From assembly GCA_018398815.1 (NCBI GenBank), contig CM031626.1:43442520-43506519 (forward strand): DNA of 64,000 bases, written 5' to 3'. The notes under the pieces were generated by a model. That model worked only from the letters and a program-made list of their open reading frames with translations, did not search any database and was not told the DNA's origin. The stretch comes from Conus ventricosus (lineage: Eukaryota; Mollusca; Gastropoda; Neogastropoda; Conidae). Positions 44,775 to 58,076 of this stretch are shown here, in pieces (within the stretch, counting starts at the first letter, position 1; each line of letters starts with the position of its first letter). The translations under genes and the position numbers were made by a program.

Positions 44775-46290
44775 TGTTGTTGGTGGTGTCTGTAATGTTG
44801 TTGAGAAGCAAGGAGTGATGCTTACCATCTGTATGGTGTCTGCCATGTTGTTGGTGGTGTCTGTAATGTTGTTGAGAACCAAGGAGTGATGCTTACCATC
44901 TGTATGGTGTCTGCCATGTTGTTGGTGGTGTCTGTAATGTTGTTGAGAACCAAGGAGTGATGCTTACCATCTGTATGGTGTCTGCCATGTTGTTGGGTAC
45001 CATGGTGCGGAATCTGCCATCAGTTTGGCATCCCCATGTAACTGCGCACCAGTGGATTGAAACATACCATCTGTATAGTGTCTGCCATGTTGTTGAGAAC
45101 CAAGGAGTGATATTTTCCATGTATATATGGTGTCTGCCTTGTTGTCAAGAACAGTGGAGTGATATCTATCATCAGTATGGCATCCCCATGTAACTGGGAA
45201 CCAGTGGAGGTAAAACATACCATCTGTATACTGTCTGCCATGTTACTGGGAACCAGTGGAGGTAAAACATACCATCTGTATATTGTCTGCCATGTTGTTG
45301 GGAACCAGTGGAGGTAAACATACAATCTGTATAGTGTCTGCCATGTTGTTGGGAACCAGTGGAGGTAAACATACAATCTGTATATGTCTGCCATGTTGTT
45401 TGGAACAAGGATCTATCATCAGTATGGCATCCCCATGTGACTGGGAACCAGTGGAGGTAAACATACCATCTGTATAGTGTCTGCCATGTTACTGGGAACC
45501 AATGGAATGAAGTGTACCATCTGTATAGTGTCTGCCATGTTGTTGGGAACAAAGGAGTGATATCTATCATCATGGCTTCCCCATGTTACTGGGCACCAAT
45601 GGAATGAAGTGTACCATCTGTATAGTGTCTGCCATGTTGTTGGGAACAAGGGAGTGATATCTATCATCATGGCTTCCCCATGTTACTGGGCACCAATGGA
45701 ATGAAGTGTACCATCTGTATAGTGTCTGCCATGTTGATGGGAACCAGGGAGTGATATCTATCATCATGGCTTCCCCATGTTACTGAGCACCAATGGAATG
45801 AAGTGTACCATCTGTATAGTGTCTGCCATGTTGATGGGAACCAGAGGAGTGAAATGTACCATCTGTATAGTGTCTGCCATGTTGATGGGAACCAGAGGAG
45901 TGAAATGTACCATCTCTATGGTGTCTGTCATGTTACAGACAGTCATGGTGTGATATTGTGCATCCTTATGGTGTCCATCATGTGATTGGGAACCAGGGAG
46001 TGATATTTACCATGTGTATCGTGTCAGCCATGTTGGGAACCATGGAGTGATATTTACCATCTGTATGGTGTCAGCCATGTTGGGAACCATGGAGTGATAT
46101 TTACCATCTGTATGGTGTCAGCCATGTTGGGAACCATGCAGTGATATTTACCATCTGTATGGTGTCAGCCATGTTGGGAACCATGGAGTGATATTTCCAT
46201 CTGTATGGTGTCAGCTATGTTGTTGGGAACCAGAGGAGTGCAATGTATCATCTGTATAGTGTATGTCATGTTGTTTGGAACCATGGAACG
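44775..46290. repeat. Degenerate 50-72-bp tandem array
   Basis: About 25-28 units share ACCATCTGTATGGTGTCTGC and CATGTTGTTGGGAACCA. Unit length changes along the array: 72 bp near 44.8 kb, about 50 bp near 45.3 kb, about 96-bp composites near 45.6 kb and about 55 bp near 46.1 kb. Confidence 0.88.
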
Positions 46291-47079
46291 GTATCTGCTG
46301 TGGGTATTTTGAGCTTGGCTGAAGGAAAGTCCTGACTTGCATGGGCTGAGGACATGATGCAGCAAAACAGTCGGATGGAAGGTTGTTACTTTTGTTCTTT
46401 TCATTCCCCACTGTGGATGTTTCCTTAATGAGAGCACTGGGTTATTTGGATCGTAATCTTTTTATCAGTTCTGAAATGAAATGGTATTGTTTAGCTAGGA
46501 GGATCATTCAACAGTCAATGGGTTAATAATCAAATTCTCTCTCTCTCTCTCTCTCTCTCTGTCTGTCTTTCTCTCTCTCTTTCTTTCCCTCTGTGTGTGT
46601 GTGTGTGTGTATGTATGGGTGTGTGCGCATGTATGCACATAATGTACTCTTGCTACTGCATGTTGGTCAGATTTCCACATAGAGGAACAACCACAAAGTT
46701 ACTGAGGGTTTTCTACTTCTTTTTGTGAGTGGTGATAGAGAGACAAGAGAGCAATAGACAGACAGAGAGAGGGCTTTGTAATCTGGTGCAATGTGGGTTT
46801 TTTTTTTTTTTATCATTGAATATTGGGTCAGGAAAGATTACTTGGCTTAGAGCTGCTCTCCTCTGTTTCTACTGACTGTTATACACACTGAAGGGAACAG
46901 GGGGTGGGGGGGGGGGGGGGGGGAATGATAATGGAAGGAGGAGGATGTACGAATTTAGGAGCCACAGGCACGTAAAGTTTTCATCGATAGCCTTTGGTAT
47001 GTTTGAAAGGAAGTATGAAGAGCCGCCATCCAGCGGAAGTTCAGTCATGTGGCTGTGCAGAGTAGTACCTGTGATTCTG
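46291..47079. other. Unique sequence with simple repeats
   Basis: (TC)n at 46537-46580, (TG)n at 46591-46612 and a G run at 46904-46923. No gene is supported. Confidence 0.5.
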
Positions 47080-48200
47080 CCTCTTCATCAAATAAAGCAA
47101 TGTTTCAAGTCCTCAATTCTGCTGTTCGGTGTGGCAGAGTACAGCATTATAGTTGTATTCCTCCTCATAGTGACCGTGAAATCATGTTCTCAATCCTCCT
47201 GTTTGTTGTGGTAGAGTAAGTACTGCAGTATCTGCCTCCTCACTAAACATCAGAGCAGAAAGAAACTGTTAATGCCCTCAGTTTTGATGTTCTTTATGAT
47301 AGTGTTCAAATGATCTTTCTCTTTCTCTCTACTCGCCACATTTTCTTTTAAAACGTATAATATCTTCAGTTTTGCTGTTCTTTATGAGAGGGCATAGCAT
47401 TCTTGTGCATGTTAATCGTAAGAGCAAAGTCCTCAATTTTGCCGTTCTTTATGATAGGGTTTTATACAGGAAACATTTCGTGTGCTTTTTTCTGTTTGTA
47501 TTCTTCTCTTTCTTGTTCATTAAGAAACAAAGCGGCAGTTAATGTCCTGTTTTGCTCTTGTTCATGATAGGGTTCAAAATGATGACTCTTTTATACCATA
47601 AGTCATGACATAAACAGTAATATTTCCAGCTTTGCTGATTATGATGATATCACATTATCATATTCCCCTCAATTATCACAAAATCAAGAAATAGCGCCAA
47701 AATTTAGCACCTGTACAAGTGGCACTCTAACATTTCTAACACTCAAACCACCTGTTGTGATAAGCTGATGTTCTAGATTTGGTGACTTCATGAGAATAAG
47801 AAAATGATTTTAATAGTACTGAAAAGGAAGTGTTTATAAAGTATGGATTAAATGATTTTAAAGATAATTATATGAAAATAATCAGTGTGGCATGGTTTTA
47901 ATAGTAATGATAATATTGAAGTGTTGTAAAAGTGTGATAACGAGAAATGATGATAGAATGTAATAGATTATAATAAAGCTTTTAAGAAGGAAGTGCTGGC
48001 ATGGTGTGGGTTTGATAATGATAACAGTAATTAAGTGTTGATAGTATGGTTTTAATTACAATGATGATAATGAGGAGCAGGAGGACAGCTGTTAATACAG
48101 CATGGTTCTAATTATGATGATAATTAAATAATGTTGATATAATCTGGTTCTAATAATGATAATCATAACAACTATAAGGAAGTCTTGGTAGAGTGTTGTT
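47080..48200. repeat. Strongly decayed tandem repeats
   Basis: 47080-47650 has ~100-bp units sharing CTCAGTTTTGATGTTCTTTA and TGATAGGGTT. 47830-48190 has ~60-bp units sharing GGTTTTAAT-ATGATAATGAT. Both are barely recognisable and AT-rich. No gene. Confidence 0.5.
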
Positions 48201-48355
48201 TTAGAAATACTTAAGGAAGTGCAGATATCACACACACATCCAGAGCCCGTTGGAATCTTGATGTCCTGTAAAATAACTCAAAATATAGTTAAAGACATTG
48301 GTACGGAAATGGAATGCCTACATAGTGAGCACATTTACACTTCCATGAAATGCTA

Positions 48356-48524
48356 CACCTGGGGATTGCTGATTGCCCTATTCAACTGTCTTTTAACAGA
48401 AGGGGATTGCTGATTGCCCTATTCAACTGTCTTTTAACAGAAGGGGATTGCTGATTGCCCTATTCAGCTGTCTTTTAACAGAAGGGGATTGCTGATTGCC
48501 CTATTCAGCTGTCTTTTAACAGAA
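48356..48524. repeat. 41-bp minisatellite, 4 units
   Basis: Four near-identical units with core GGGGATTGCTGATTGCCCTA followed by TTCAACTGTCTTTTAACAG. Confidence 0.92.
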
Positions 48525-49308
48525 GGATTTTCCTTTTTCTATGCAACTGTACAGGCAGCTTTTTGTAAAACATCAGTCGTGAAATTCAGATATTTTTCTC
48601 TGGTTTTAATCTCACACTACAATGTAGCTTTTTGAGGGGCATGCCAACTTTATGTGTGTGTGGAGTCAGGCTTTTGTGGTTTGATCTAGTGTTTTCTTGT
48701 TTGTTGATTTGTTAAAAAATTCATTTGTGTTGAACACTATACTTCCCCTTTCCTAACTCGCCCCTTTTTGTGTATGTTTGCAATTACATCGTTTGGTGTC
48801 TGCTCTACATATGTGGGTGGACATGCCTGCCTAATGGAAACCTTCAGTTTGCACAACATTCATATGAATATTTCAAAAGGGCAAGTTGAAATGTTTTTGT
48901 CTGGCCCGCCTATATGTGTATCGCATCTTCAGGAGAAATGAAAATCACCCACCTTTCCCCTGTCAAACATGGACCAGGCAGTGCATGAGATTTAGAGGCC
49001 GTGCTATTGGACCAGACAGATTGTTGATTGCGGAAGGAATTTTGAGGCTGCTGCATGTATTGCTAGGTGATTGACGTTAAGGAGTGGGGTATTTGTATAT
49101 ACGTCTGTGTAACATTCTTTACACTGTTTGCATGTGCAGGCAGATGTCTGAGTCATGGGGAGGGGGGGGGGGGGGGGGATATCAGAAGTGCCTTTATGTC
49201 TGTGTGTGGTTTTAAAGTGCAAGCAAATTCATGAACATGGACCGCCTGTGTCTTAAACTTGTACTGTGCATGTATGTGAGTGTGTAAATGTTTGCTTCTT
49301 TTTTCTTT

Positions 49309-49340
<32 letters not shown>

Positions 49341-49612
49341 TTTGTGTTAAATAATGCATCTCACCTCATACCCAGAGGGATAATGCAGAACAAAAAAGTG
49401 GGAAATATACTGGTACCTTACAGATCAACATAAATGGGTCAGTTTCTTACTTTTTGTTATCTGAGATGCAGTATGCGTTGTTTCTTACAAAAAAAAAAAA
49501 AAAAAAAAAAATGTGCATTTGCTTGTTGGGTGATGGGCAGGAAACATTTTTGTTCTTTTAATCAAACCTGTCACTGCTTGGCCACATATACCCCTCTCCA
49601 GCCTGTTTATCA
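48525..49612. other. Unique sequence with simple repeats, no gene
   Basis: Contains a G-rich run at 49158-49179, a T-rich tract at 49297-49343 and an A-run at 49490-49510. Confidence 0.45.
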
Positions 49613-49740
49613 TGTGTTGTTTATGGCCCAGCTAACCACAGGAGGCCACTTCAGGACTGGGCTGTGTTGATTTAAAGCATTCCATGGAACGAAGAATTGA
49701 ACCCCAGACCAAACATTCCATTAACTGCTATGTACCACAG
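49613..49740 (-). mobile_element. tRNA-derived SINE (family 2), near-complete copy
   Basis: Read on the minus strand, a tRNA-like head with an A-box-like TAGCAGTTAATGG and a B-box-like GGTTCAATTC is followed, after a short body, by the tail block seen at 9300, 15771 and 41817 (here TGGCCCAGCTAACCACAGGA on the plus strand). This identifies those isolated blocks as SINE tails. Promoter boxes are mutated, so the copy is old. Confidence 0.6.
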
Positions 49741-50409
49741 AAATAATGGATGTTTTAGGATACATTCCCAGACCCATGCGTTCATCCACTTTTGTTTTTT
49801 TTTTGTTTTTTACACAATTTTGATAATAATTCTGTGACATTACAAAGAAAATACACCTAATGATTGTGGGGTGTATAAATTTACGGTTCATGTGAACACG
49901 AGTTTCTCAGTCTTTCTCTCTTGCTATTTATTATTGATGGTTTTATGGTCCAGGTAAGCTTTAAACCTGACGTGTTAATACTACCATGTTCATGCTCAGA
50001 TGCAAGTCTGGTCAGCTTGTGGTGAAGAAACTATTCTGTAGAAAAACTGGGAAGAGCAGAGAAGATTCTGAAATGCGGATTGTCACAGAAATTTTGTAGC
50101 TTTAGATGATAAATCAAAAGCAAATTGTCATGTGCATAGGTCTGTATTCCCTAGATTTCTCACTCCTCATTATTTCCTCTACACGTCCTTTTCTCCATCT
50201 TTCTTTCTTTCTTTTCTTTCTGTGTACGCAGGCTGATACTCCTGCGGACACTGCCTGTATAGACAGGCAGTGAAGTTTTGTGTGTATGACCGTTTTTTAT
50301 CCCGCCATTAAGGCAGCCATACTCCATCTTCCATCTTATTGGCTCCCTTCCCCATCATCCCATCCCATCCCTCTTACCCCTCCAAACCCCAGGGTTGCCC
50401 CCTTTTTTT
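49741..50409. other. Unique sequence, no supported gene
   Basis: No feature recognised apart from T-rich tracts. Confidence 0.4.
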
Positions 50410-51165
50410 GTTTGGTAAATACTGTTCCCTATCATATAGAAAATGGAAAATACTATCCCCCACCTTGAGGAACTTGTGTGCTGAAAATGTCTCCTGCCAG
50501 TTGGTCAATACTGTTCCCCACCTCATGGAAATTTTGTACTGAAAATTTTCTTTCAGTTGATGAATATTGACTTTTGCCTTTAAATTGTGCTGAAAATGTC
50601 TTATTTCAGCTGATGCATAATGTGCCCCACCCACCGTCAGGAAATTGTGTACTGTTTTTTTTTTTTTTGCTCAGCTGCTGAATACTGTCCTCTGTCTCCT
50701 GGGATTGTGTACTGAACATTTTATCTCGAAATGGCAGATACTGTTTCCCCCATCCAGAAGTTGTGCGCTGAAAATCTGTTTTCAAATGGTGAATACTGCC
50801 CTCCACCCTCTGTAAATTATGTGCTAATTTTTTTCTCCTTTCAACTGCTAAATACAGCCTTCCATCTTCAGAAAATTATGTTCCAAGAATGTTTCCTTAC
50901 AACAGGTGGACACTGGCTATTGTCTTCAGGAACTATGTGCAAAAATGTCTCTTTCTAATTGGTAACGATTTTCCCCCAGTATCAGAAAATTGTGTGCTTA
51001 AAATTTCTGCTTTCAAAATGCTAAATTAAAATACTGCCGCCAGCTTCCTGGAAATTGTGCTTGGAAAGATTCTCCTTTCAACTGGTGCATACTTTTCCCA
51101 CCATCTGCAAATGGTGCACAAGAAAAAAAAAATTCTGCTTTAAAACAGAAATACTCTGTTTTTTG
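50410..51165. repeat. Degenerate ~60-bp tandem array
   Basis: About 12-13 diverged units share AATACTGTCCCCCACC and GGAAATTGTGTGCTGAAAAT and TCTCCTTTCAGCTGGT. Similarity between neighbours is low, so this is an old array. Confidence 0.8.
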
Positions 51166-51237
51166 TAGTACTGTCGTCCCCACCCTCCGTCCCCTCTGTT
51201 TATACATTTCTTTCTGTCACACTTTTTCTCTGTCAGT

Positions 51238-51352
51238 CTTTTCTGTTCTGTTTGACAGGTGTTTGCCCCAGTCTTTTCTGTTCTGTTTGACAGGTGTTTG
51301 CCCCAGTCTTTTTTTGTTCTGTTTGACAGGTGTTTGCCCCAGTCTTTTCTGT
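51238..51352. repeat. 35-bp minisatellite, ~3 units
   Basis: Units have the core AGTCTTTTCTGTTCTGTTTG followed by ACAGGTGTTTGCCCC. Confidence 0.9.
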
Positions 51353-51464
51353 TCTCTCAGTCATCTTTCTTTTTGTTTTTCATGTTTTATTCTTTCTGAC
51401 CGTCTGAATTTACTTTCTGTCAGGTTTTTTTTTAATTTTTTACTTCCTTTCAGTGGCTTTGCTG

Positions 51465-52518
51465 TTCTGTTCACTCACCTTGGCCAATGGTCTGTGTCTT
51501 CTGTTCTGTTCACTCACCTTGGCCAGTGGTCTGTGTCTTCTGTTCACTCACCTTGGCCAGTGGTCTGTGTCTTCTGTTCACTCACCTTGGCCAGTGGTCT
51601 GTGTCTTCTGTTCACTCACCTTGGCCAGTGGTCTGTCTTCTGTTCTGTTCACTCACCTTGGCCAATGGTCTGTGTCTTCTGTTCATTCACCTTGGCCAGT
51701 GGTCTGTGTCTTCTGTTCACTCACCTTGGCCAATGGTCTGTGTCTTCTGTTCACTCACCTTGGCCAGTGGTCTGTGTCTTCTGCTCTGTTCATTCACCTT
51801 GGCCAATGGTCTGTGTCTTCTGTTCATTCACCTTGGCCAGTGGTCTGTGTCTTCTGCTCTGTTCATTCACCTTGGCCAATGGTCTGTGTCTTCTGTTCAT
51901 TCACCTTGGCCAGTGGTCTGTGTCTTCTGCTCTGTTCATTCACCTTGGCCAATGGTCTGTGTCTTCTGTTCATTCACCTTGGCCAGTGGTCTGTCTTCTG
52001 TTCACTCACCTTGGCCAATGGTCTGTGTCTTCTGTTCACTCACCTTGGCCAGTGGTCTGTCTTCTGTTCTGTTCACTCACCTTGGCCAATGGTCTGTGTC
52101 TTCTGTTCACTCACCTTGGCCAATGGTCTGTCTTCTGTTCTGTTCACTCACCTTGGCCAATGGTCTGTCTTCTGTTCACTCACCTTGGCCAATGGTTTGT
52201 CTTCTGTTCTGTTCACTCACCTTGGCCAATGGTCTGTCTTCTGTTCTGTTCACTCACCTTGGCCAATGGTCTGTCTTCTGTTCTGTTCACTCACCTTGGC
52301 CAATGGTCTGTCTTCTGTTCTGTTCACTCACCTTGGCCAATGGTCTGTCTTCTGTTCTGTTCACTCACCTTGGCCAATGGTCTGTCTTCTGTTCACTCAC
52401 CTTGGCCAATGGTCTGTCTTCTGTTCACTCACCTTGGCCAATGGTCTGTCTTCTGTTCACTCACCTTGGCCAGTGGTCTGTCTTCTGTTCACTCACCTTG
52501 GCCAGTGGTCTCTGTCTT
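51465..52518. repeat. 29-41-bp composite minisatellite, ~32 units
   Basis: Units have the core TTCACTCACCTTGGCCAATG followed by GTCTG. Modules are added or dropped: TGTC after GTCTG, and TTCTG before TTCAC. Both CCAATGG and CCAGTGG types occur; the early part mixes them, while about 52.1-52.4 kb is uniform CCAATGG. All three plus-strand frames are open for 370-460 codons, which is a by-product of a stop-free unit. Confidence 0.94.
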
Positions 52519-53046
<528 letters not shown>

Positions 53047-53379
53047 AGAGATAAAGAGAGATATTTTGCAATGTGAGATAACAGATCAGTTTTTTTTTAA
53101 TGTGCCTTCTATTTACATCAAAACATACAACAAAAAATAACATTCTCATATATATTTATATATAAAACAGTACTCGTTCTGTTAAAGTATACTACTGAAT
53201 TGCTTGAAATGTCTACCATTGTTTTCCACTAATTTGAGAGAAATACAATCAGTGACCTGTTTAAAAAGTGTTTGCGGTTGTTTTTTTAATTGTTCAGAAG
53301 AAATGGCAATAAACTGTTCAAATTTGCGTTCTTTCATTTTGTGTCATTTGTCTATACTTACTGACCCTCTCTCTATGTG

Positions 53380-53431
<52 letters not shown>

Positions 53432-53439
53432 GTGCCGTG

Positions 53440-53985
53440 TACATCATTTTATCATCATCACACGGTATCCATCTTGACACAGATCAGCATGTCACCATTA
53501 TCCCTCAGGATCCACTTTGACACAGTACAGCACGGCATGATTTTCAGACAGTATCATCATGACACAGTACAACATGTCATGATCATAAAATAGTGTCCAC
53601 TTTCACGCAGTTCAATGTACCGTCATCTTAATGCAGTATTTACTTTGACACAGTACATGTCATCATATTGATACACTATCCATTTTGATACAGCACATGT
53701 CATCATATTGATAGACTATCCACTTTGATACAGCACATGTCATCATCTTGATACACTATCCACTTTGACACAGCACATGTCATCATCTTGATACACTATC
53801 CACTTTGACATAGTACAACATGTCACCATCTTGATACACTATCCACTTTGACACAGTACACGTCATCATCTTGATACACTATCCACTTTGACACAGTGCA
53901 TGTCATCATCTTGATACACTATCCACTTTGACACAGTATATGTCATCATCTTGATACACTATCCACTTTGAAACAGTGCTGTATG
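53440..53985. repeat. ~40-bp degenerate array (cacagtacatgtcatcatc type)
   Basis: Units share CATGTCATCATCTTGATACA followed by CTATCCACTTTGACACAGT. The first units are diverged and the region 53680-53960 is more regular. Confidence 0.88.
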
Positions 53986-53989
53986 TCGT

Positions 53990-55035
53990 ATTCCCACACT
54001 ACCCACCTTGACAATGCCATTCTTCCCACATTACCCACCTTGACAATGCCATTCTTCCCACATTATCCACCTTGACAATGCCATTCTTCCCACATTATCC
54101 TCCTTGACAATGCCATTCTTCCCACACTATCCACCTTGACAATGCCATTCTTCCCAATTACCCACCTTGACAATGCCACTCTTCCCACATTACCCACCTT
54201 GACAATGCCACTCTTCCCACATTACCCACCTTGACAATGCCACTCTTCCCACATTACCCACCTTGACAATGCCATTCTTCCCACATTGCCCACCTTGACA
54301 ATGCCATTCTTCCCACATTACCCACCTTGACAATGCCACTCTTCCCACATTGCCCACCTTGACAATGCCACTCTTCCCACATTACCCATCTTGACAATGC
54401 CATTCTTCCCACATTACCCACCTTGACAATGCCACTCTTCCCACATTACCCACCTTGACAATGCCATTCTTCCCACATTGCCCACCTTGACAATGCCATT
54501 CTTCCCACATTACCCACCTTGACAATGCCACTCTTCCCACATTACCCACCTTGACAATGCCATTCTTCCACATTACCCACCTTGACAATGCCATTCTTCC
54601 CACATTGCCCACCTTGACAATGCCATTCTTCCCACATTACCCCTTGACAATGCCACTCTTCCCACATTACCCACCTTGACAATGCCATTCTTCCCACATT
54701 ACCCACCTTGACAATGCCACTCTTCCCACATTACCCACCTTGACAATGCCACTCTTCCCACATTACCCACCTTGACAATGCCACTCTTCCCACATTACCC
54801 ACCTTGACAATGCCACTCTTCCCACATTACCCACCTTGACAATGCCACTTCCCACATTACCCACCTTGACAATGCCACTCTTCCCACATTACCCACCTTG
54901 ACAATGCCACTATTCCCGCATTACCCACCTTGACAATGCCACTCTTCCCACATTGCCCACCTTGACAATGCCACTCTTCCCACATTACCCACCTCGACAA
55001 TGCCATTCTTCCCACATTACCCACCTTGACACAGT
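53990..55035. repeat. 32-bp minisatellite, ~32 units
   Basis: Units have the core CCACATTACCCACCTTGACA followed by ATGCCA and TTCTTC or CTCTTC. Single-base losses are rare. The CATT/CACT and TACCC/TGCCC variants run in patches. It joins the preceding 40-bp array through shared TATCCACCTTGACA-type units. Confidence 0.93.
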
Positions 55036-56262
55036 ACAACGTCGCCATCTACACGTGGATTTCACCTTGGCTTAGAACATGTCAGCATCATCATTTCTCA
55101 CCTCGTAGCCGAACATGTTGCCATCATCACGTTTCACCTTGACACAGAATATGGAAGCATGTTTAAGTTTTACCTTGGCATAGAACATGTCCCAATCAAC
55201 AATCTTAACCCTGACAGGGAACATGTCGCCATCATTAGACAGTTTTCACCTCGGTACAGAACATTCAACCAGCATCAGTTTTCACCCTGACACAATACTT
55301 GTCACCATCGTCAGACAGTTTTTCACCTTCACACAGAACATTTCATCATCATCAAACAGTTTTCACTTCGACACATACCATGTCACCATGAACAGACAAT
55401 GACACAGACAATGATGCAAACCATAACATCATTATTTGTTGTCATTTTGACACTGAACATGTCGCCATCAACAGACAATGATGCAAAACATTACATCATT
55501 ATTTGTTGTCATTTTGACACTGAACATGTCACCATCAACAGACAATGACACAGATAATGATGCAAACCATAACATCATTATTTGTTGTCATTTTGACACT
55601 GAACATGTCACCATCAACAGACAATGACACAGACTGTGATGCAAAACATTACATCATTATTTGTTGTCATTTTGACACTGAACATGTCACCATCATCAGA
55701 CAATGACACAGACAATGATGCAAACCATAACATCATTATTTGCTGTCATTTTGACACTGAACATGTCACCATCATCAGACAATTTTCACCCTCACACACA
55801 GCATGTCATCATCAGACATTTTTTCCCTTTAAACAGAACGTCACCACCATCAGACAGTTTTCACCTTGACTTTGAACATGTCACCACCATCAGACAGTTT
55901 TCACCTTGACTTTGAACATGTCACCACCATCAGACAGTTTTCCCCTTGACTTTGAACATGTCACCATCATCAGACAGTTTTCACCTTGACTTTGAACATG
56001 TCACCACCATCAGACAGTTTTCACCTTGACTTTGAACATGTCACCATCATCAGACAGTTTTCACCTTGACTTTGAACACGTCGCTATTATCAGACAGTTT
56101 TCACCTTGACTGAACATGTCGCTATCATCAGACAGTTTTCACCTTCACACAGAACATGTCACCATCATCAGACAGTTTTCACCTTGACTTTGAACACGTC
56201 GCTATTATCAGACAGTTTTCACCTTGACTGAACATATCGCTATCATCAGACAGTTTTCACCT
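55036..56262. repeat. ~40-bp satellite (GAACATGTCACCATCATCAGA type), left part
   Basis: Units have the core GAACATGTCACCATCATCAG followed by ACAGTTTTCACCTTGACTTT. 55385-55760 has longer composites containing GACAATGACACAGACAATG and CATCATTATTTGTTGTCATT. The array stops at 56262 after TTTTCACC and the same unit resumes at 60525. Confidence 0.92.
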
Positions 56263-56672
56263 TTTTTTTTCCACCACAACCCCCACCTTTACTTCTTTTT
56301 TCCTTTTTCTTGTTATTTTTTTCTTCTTCTTTTTTTCCTTCTTTTTTCAATTTTTTTCCCCATTTTTTTAAGGCGGTCTTTTTTTTCTTTCTTTCTTGAC
56401 TCACGCTCACCATGCAAAATCTGTGTGTACATTACCGATGGACAATTGTTTGATAGTTTTAGTGTGTAGGAGAATGATACAAAATGTCTGGGTTTGTTTA
56501 TGTACTGATGTGTGGTGTGCTGACACTTTTATTCTGTTGTGATAACTTCATTCTAATAAATGGATACAATTAAATCAACATAAGGGTAATAAAGTATTCA
56601 TAGAATTAAGAGCAAAAAAACAAAAAAAAGACTTGTGCGTGCGCGCACTCGCGCGGGTTCATATATGTGTGT

Positions 56673-56738
<66 letters not shown>

Positions 56739-56929
56739 GTGCGTGTGTGCGCGCGCATGCATGTGTGTGAACTTGCGTGAGTGTGTATACTTGTGGGTGT
56801 GGTGTACCTTTTAATTTTTTTTATTCCAAGTTATCATAAGTGAATTATGTCACTTATGATAGCATCATTATCTTAGAGTCACTGGCCATTGTAATTATTT
56901 AACATATTTCAATAAGATTGTAAGAACGG

Positions 56930-57735
56930 TATATACTTTTTTCTCAGTTGCAAGTGTTGTTCAAATATGACTTGTAAAGCAGGCAACGCTTTTGTTTTTC
57001 GAGCTATACTAATGCACATTTTAGCTATTAAAAGAATCTAATTAACTGCTGCTCTTTCGATCTTACTGAATTTTTTATTTTGCATACCAAACATTACATC
57101 AGCCAACGACAGTTTTAGCGTTTTTTCAACCATAGTTGGTATGAACGTTTGTATTTCTTCCCACAGTCTATACACGGGTGGGCAATAATAAAAGAAATGT
57201 TCCATAAAGTCAATGTCATTGACGCAGTTATCGCATTTATTGGTTTCTGTTCATTTCATTTTCTGAAGAAGAATATTTGTGGGATAGATGTTGTGATTTT
57301 ATCTTCCACTGCAGCTCGTATAGTCTGGTTTCCTTTGTGGATTCTCTTGGAATCAACCATACGCTTTTATCTAATTGAACACCAAGCTTTCTGCGCCAAA
57401 CGTCACGATCATGAGGTAAGGTTTTCGTGGTAGTATTTCTTTCCAATATTTGATGTATCTCTTTGGGTTTTACATTAAACAAACTTGCTTCACAAGAAAC
57501 TGGCTCCTGAGTATCTAGAGAGATCCTGTTTGTTCGTTTCCATTCCAGCCATACTGCTGGGATGGCGTTGCACACGGCGTTATATTCAAATAATGTGTCT
57601 GCACTTTTATATCCTAGTAGTGTTTCCGCCTCTTCTAAACGTAGCAGTCTACGTTCGTTGAAATGAATAAGATTTCTCACATGTTGTATTCCCTTTTCTT
57701 TCCACTTGTGGAAGAACAGCACCTTTCCTTTATAC
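56930..57735 (-). pseudogene. LINE ORF2 C-terminal fragment
   Basis: The minus frame reads KYKGKVLFFHKWKEKGIQHV, later DVWRRKLGVQLDKSVW and ETRLYELQWKIKSQHL, a pattern typical of the region after the reverse transcriptase in L1/Tx1-like ORF2 proteins. A frameshift near 57237 leads to CDNCVNDIDFMEHFFYYCPP, the C-terminal Cys/His motif of this clade, and then to YRLWEEIQTF and LIAKMCISIARK. The fragment begins abruptly at 57735, where the first Penelope-type repeat starts. Stops and frameshifts show it is inactive. Confidence 0.8.
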
Positions 57736-58076
57736 TTCATCTGTCCGTGGGCAGGGGTGGTTGGGTCTGTGGGGTGTGCTCGGCAGCTGGAGGGTGGTGT
57801 TTTTCGCCGGTGGGCTCTGCAGTCATGAAATACGGGCTGGTACACCCATGGGGGTGCTACTTTAAGGCTGTTATGAGCTGTATCCTGTAGTCTAATTTAC
57901 CTCTGTTCAGGAGCAGTTATGTCCCTTGATATCTTAATGGAGTGTCCTGCGCGTGCCTGTACCCATCGTCAACACAGCGCAGGCCTCCAAGGGTGGTACA
58001 GGACTGCTCTAAAGGCAGGTGAAGACAGTGCTTCTCTGGGTCCTCCCCAGCACCTTCGGGTGTTTCTTTTTCTTCT
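57735..58076 (+). repeat. Penelope-type terminal repeat (pLTR-like), copy 1
   Basis: A 342-bp segment, from CTTCATCTGTCCGTGGGCAG to CGGGTGTTTCTTTTTCTTCT, is repeated 511 bp downstream with only a few differences (for example GGGGTGC/GGGATGC, CTGTATCC/CTGCATCC). It directly abuts the interrupted LINE. Tandem terminal repeats ahead of the ORF are characteristic of Penelope-like elements. Confidence 0.75.

Noticed and set aside
44775..46290. Common origin of this array with the one at 17.3-18.0 kb
   Set aside because: Both contain ATGGTGTCTG, but the rest of the units cannot be aligned by eye, so the match may be chance.
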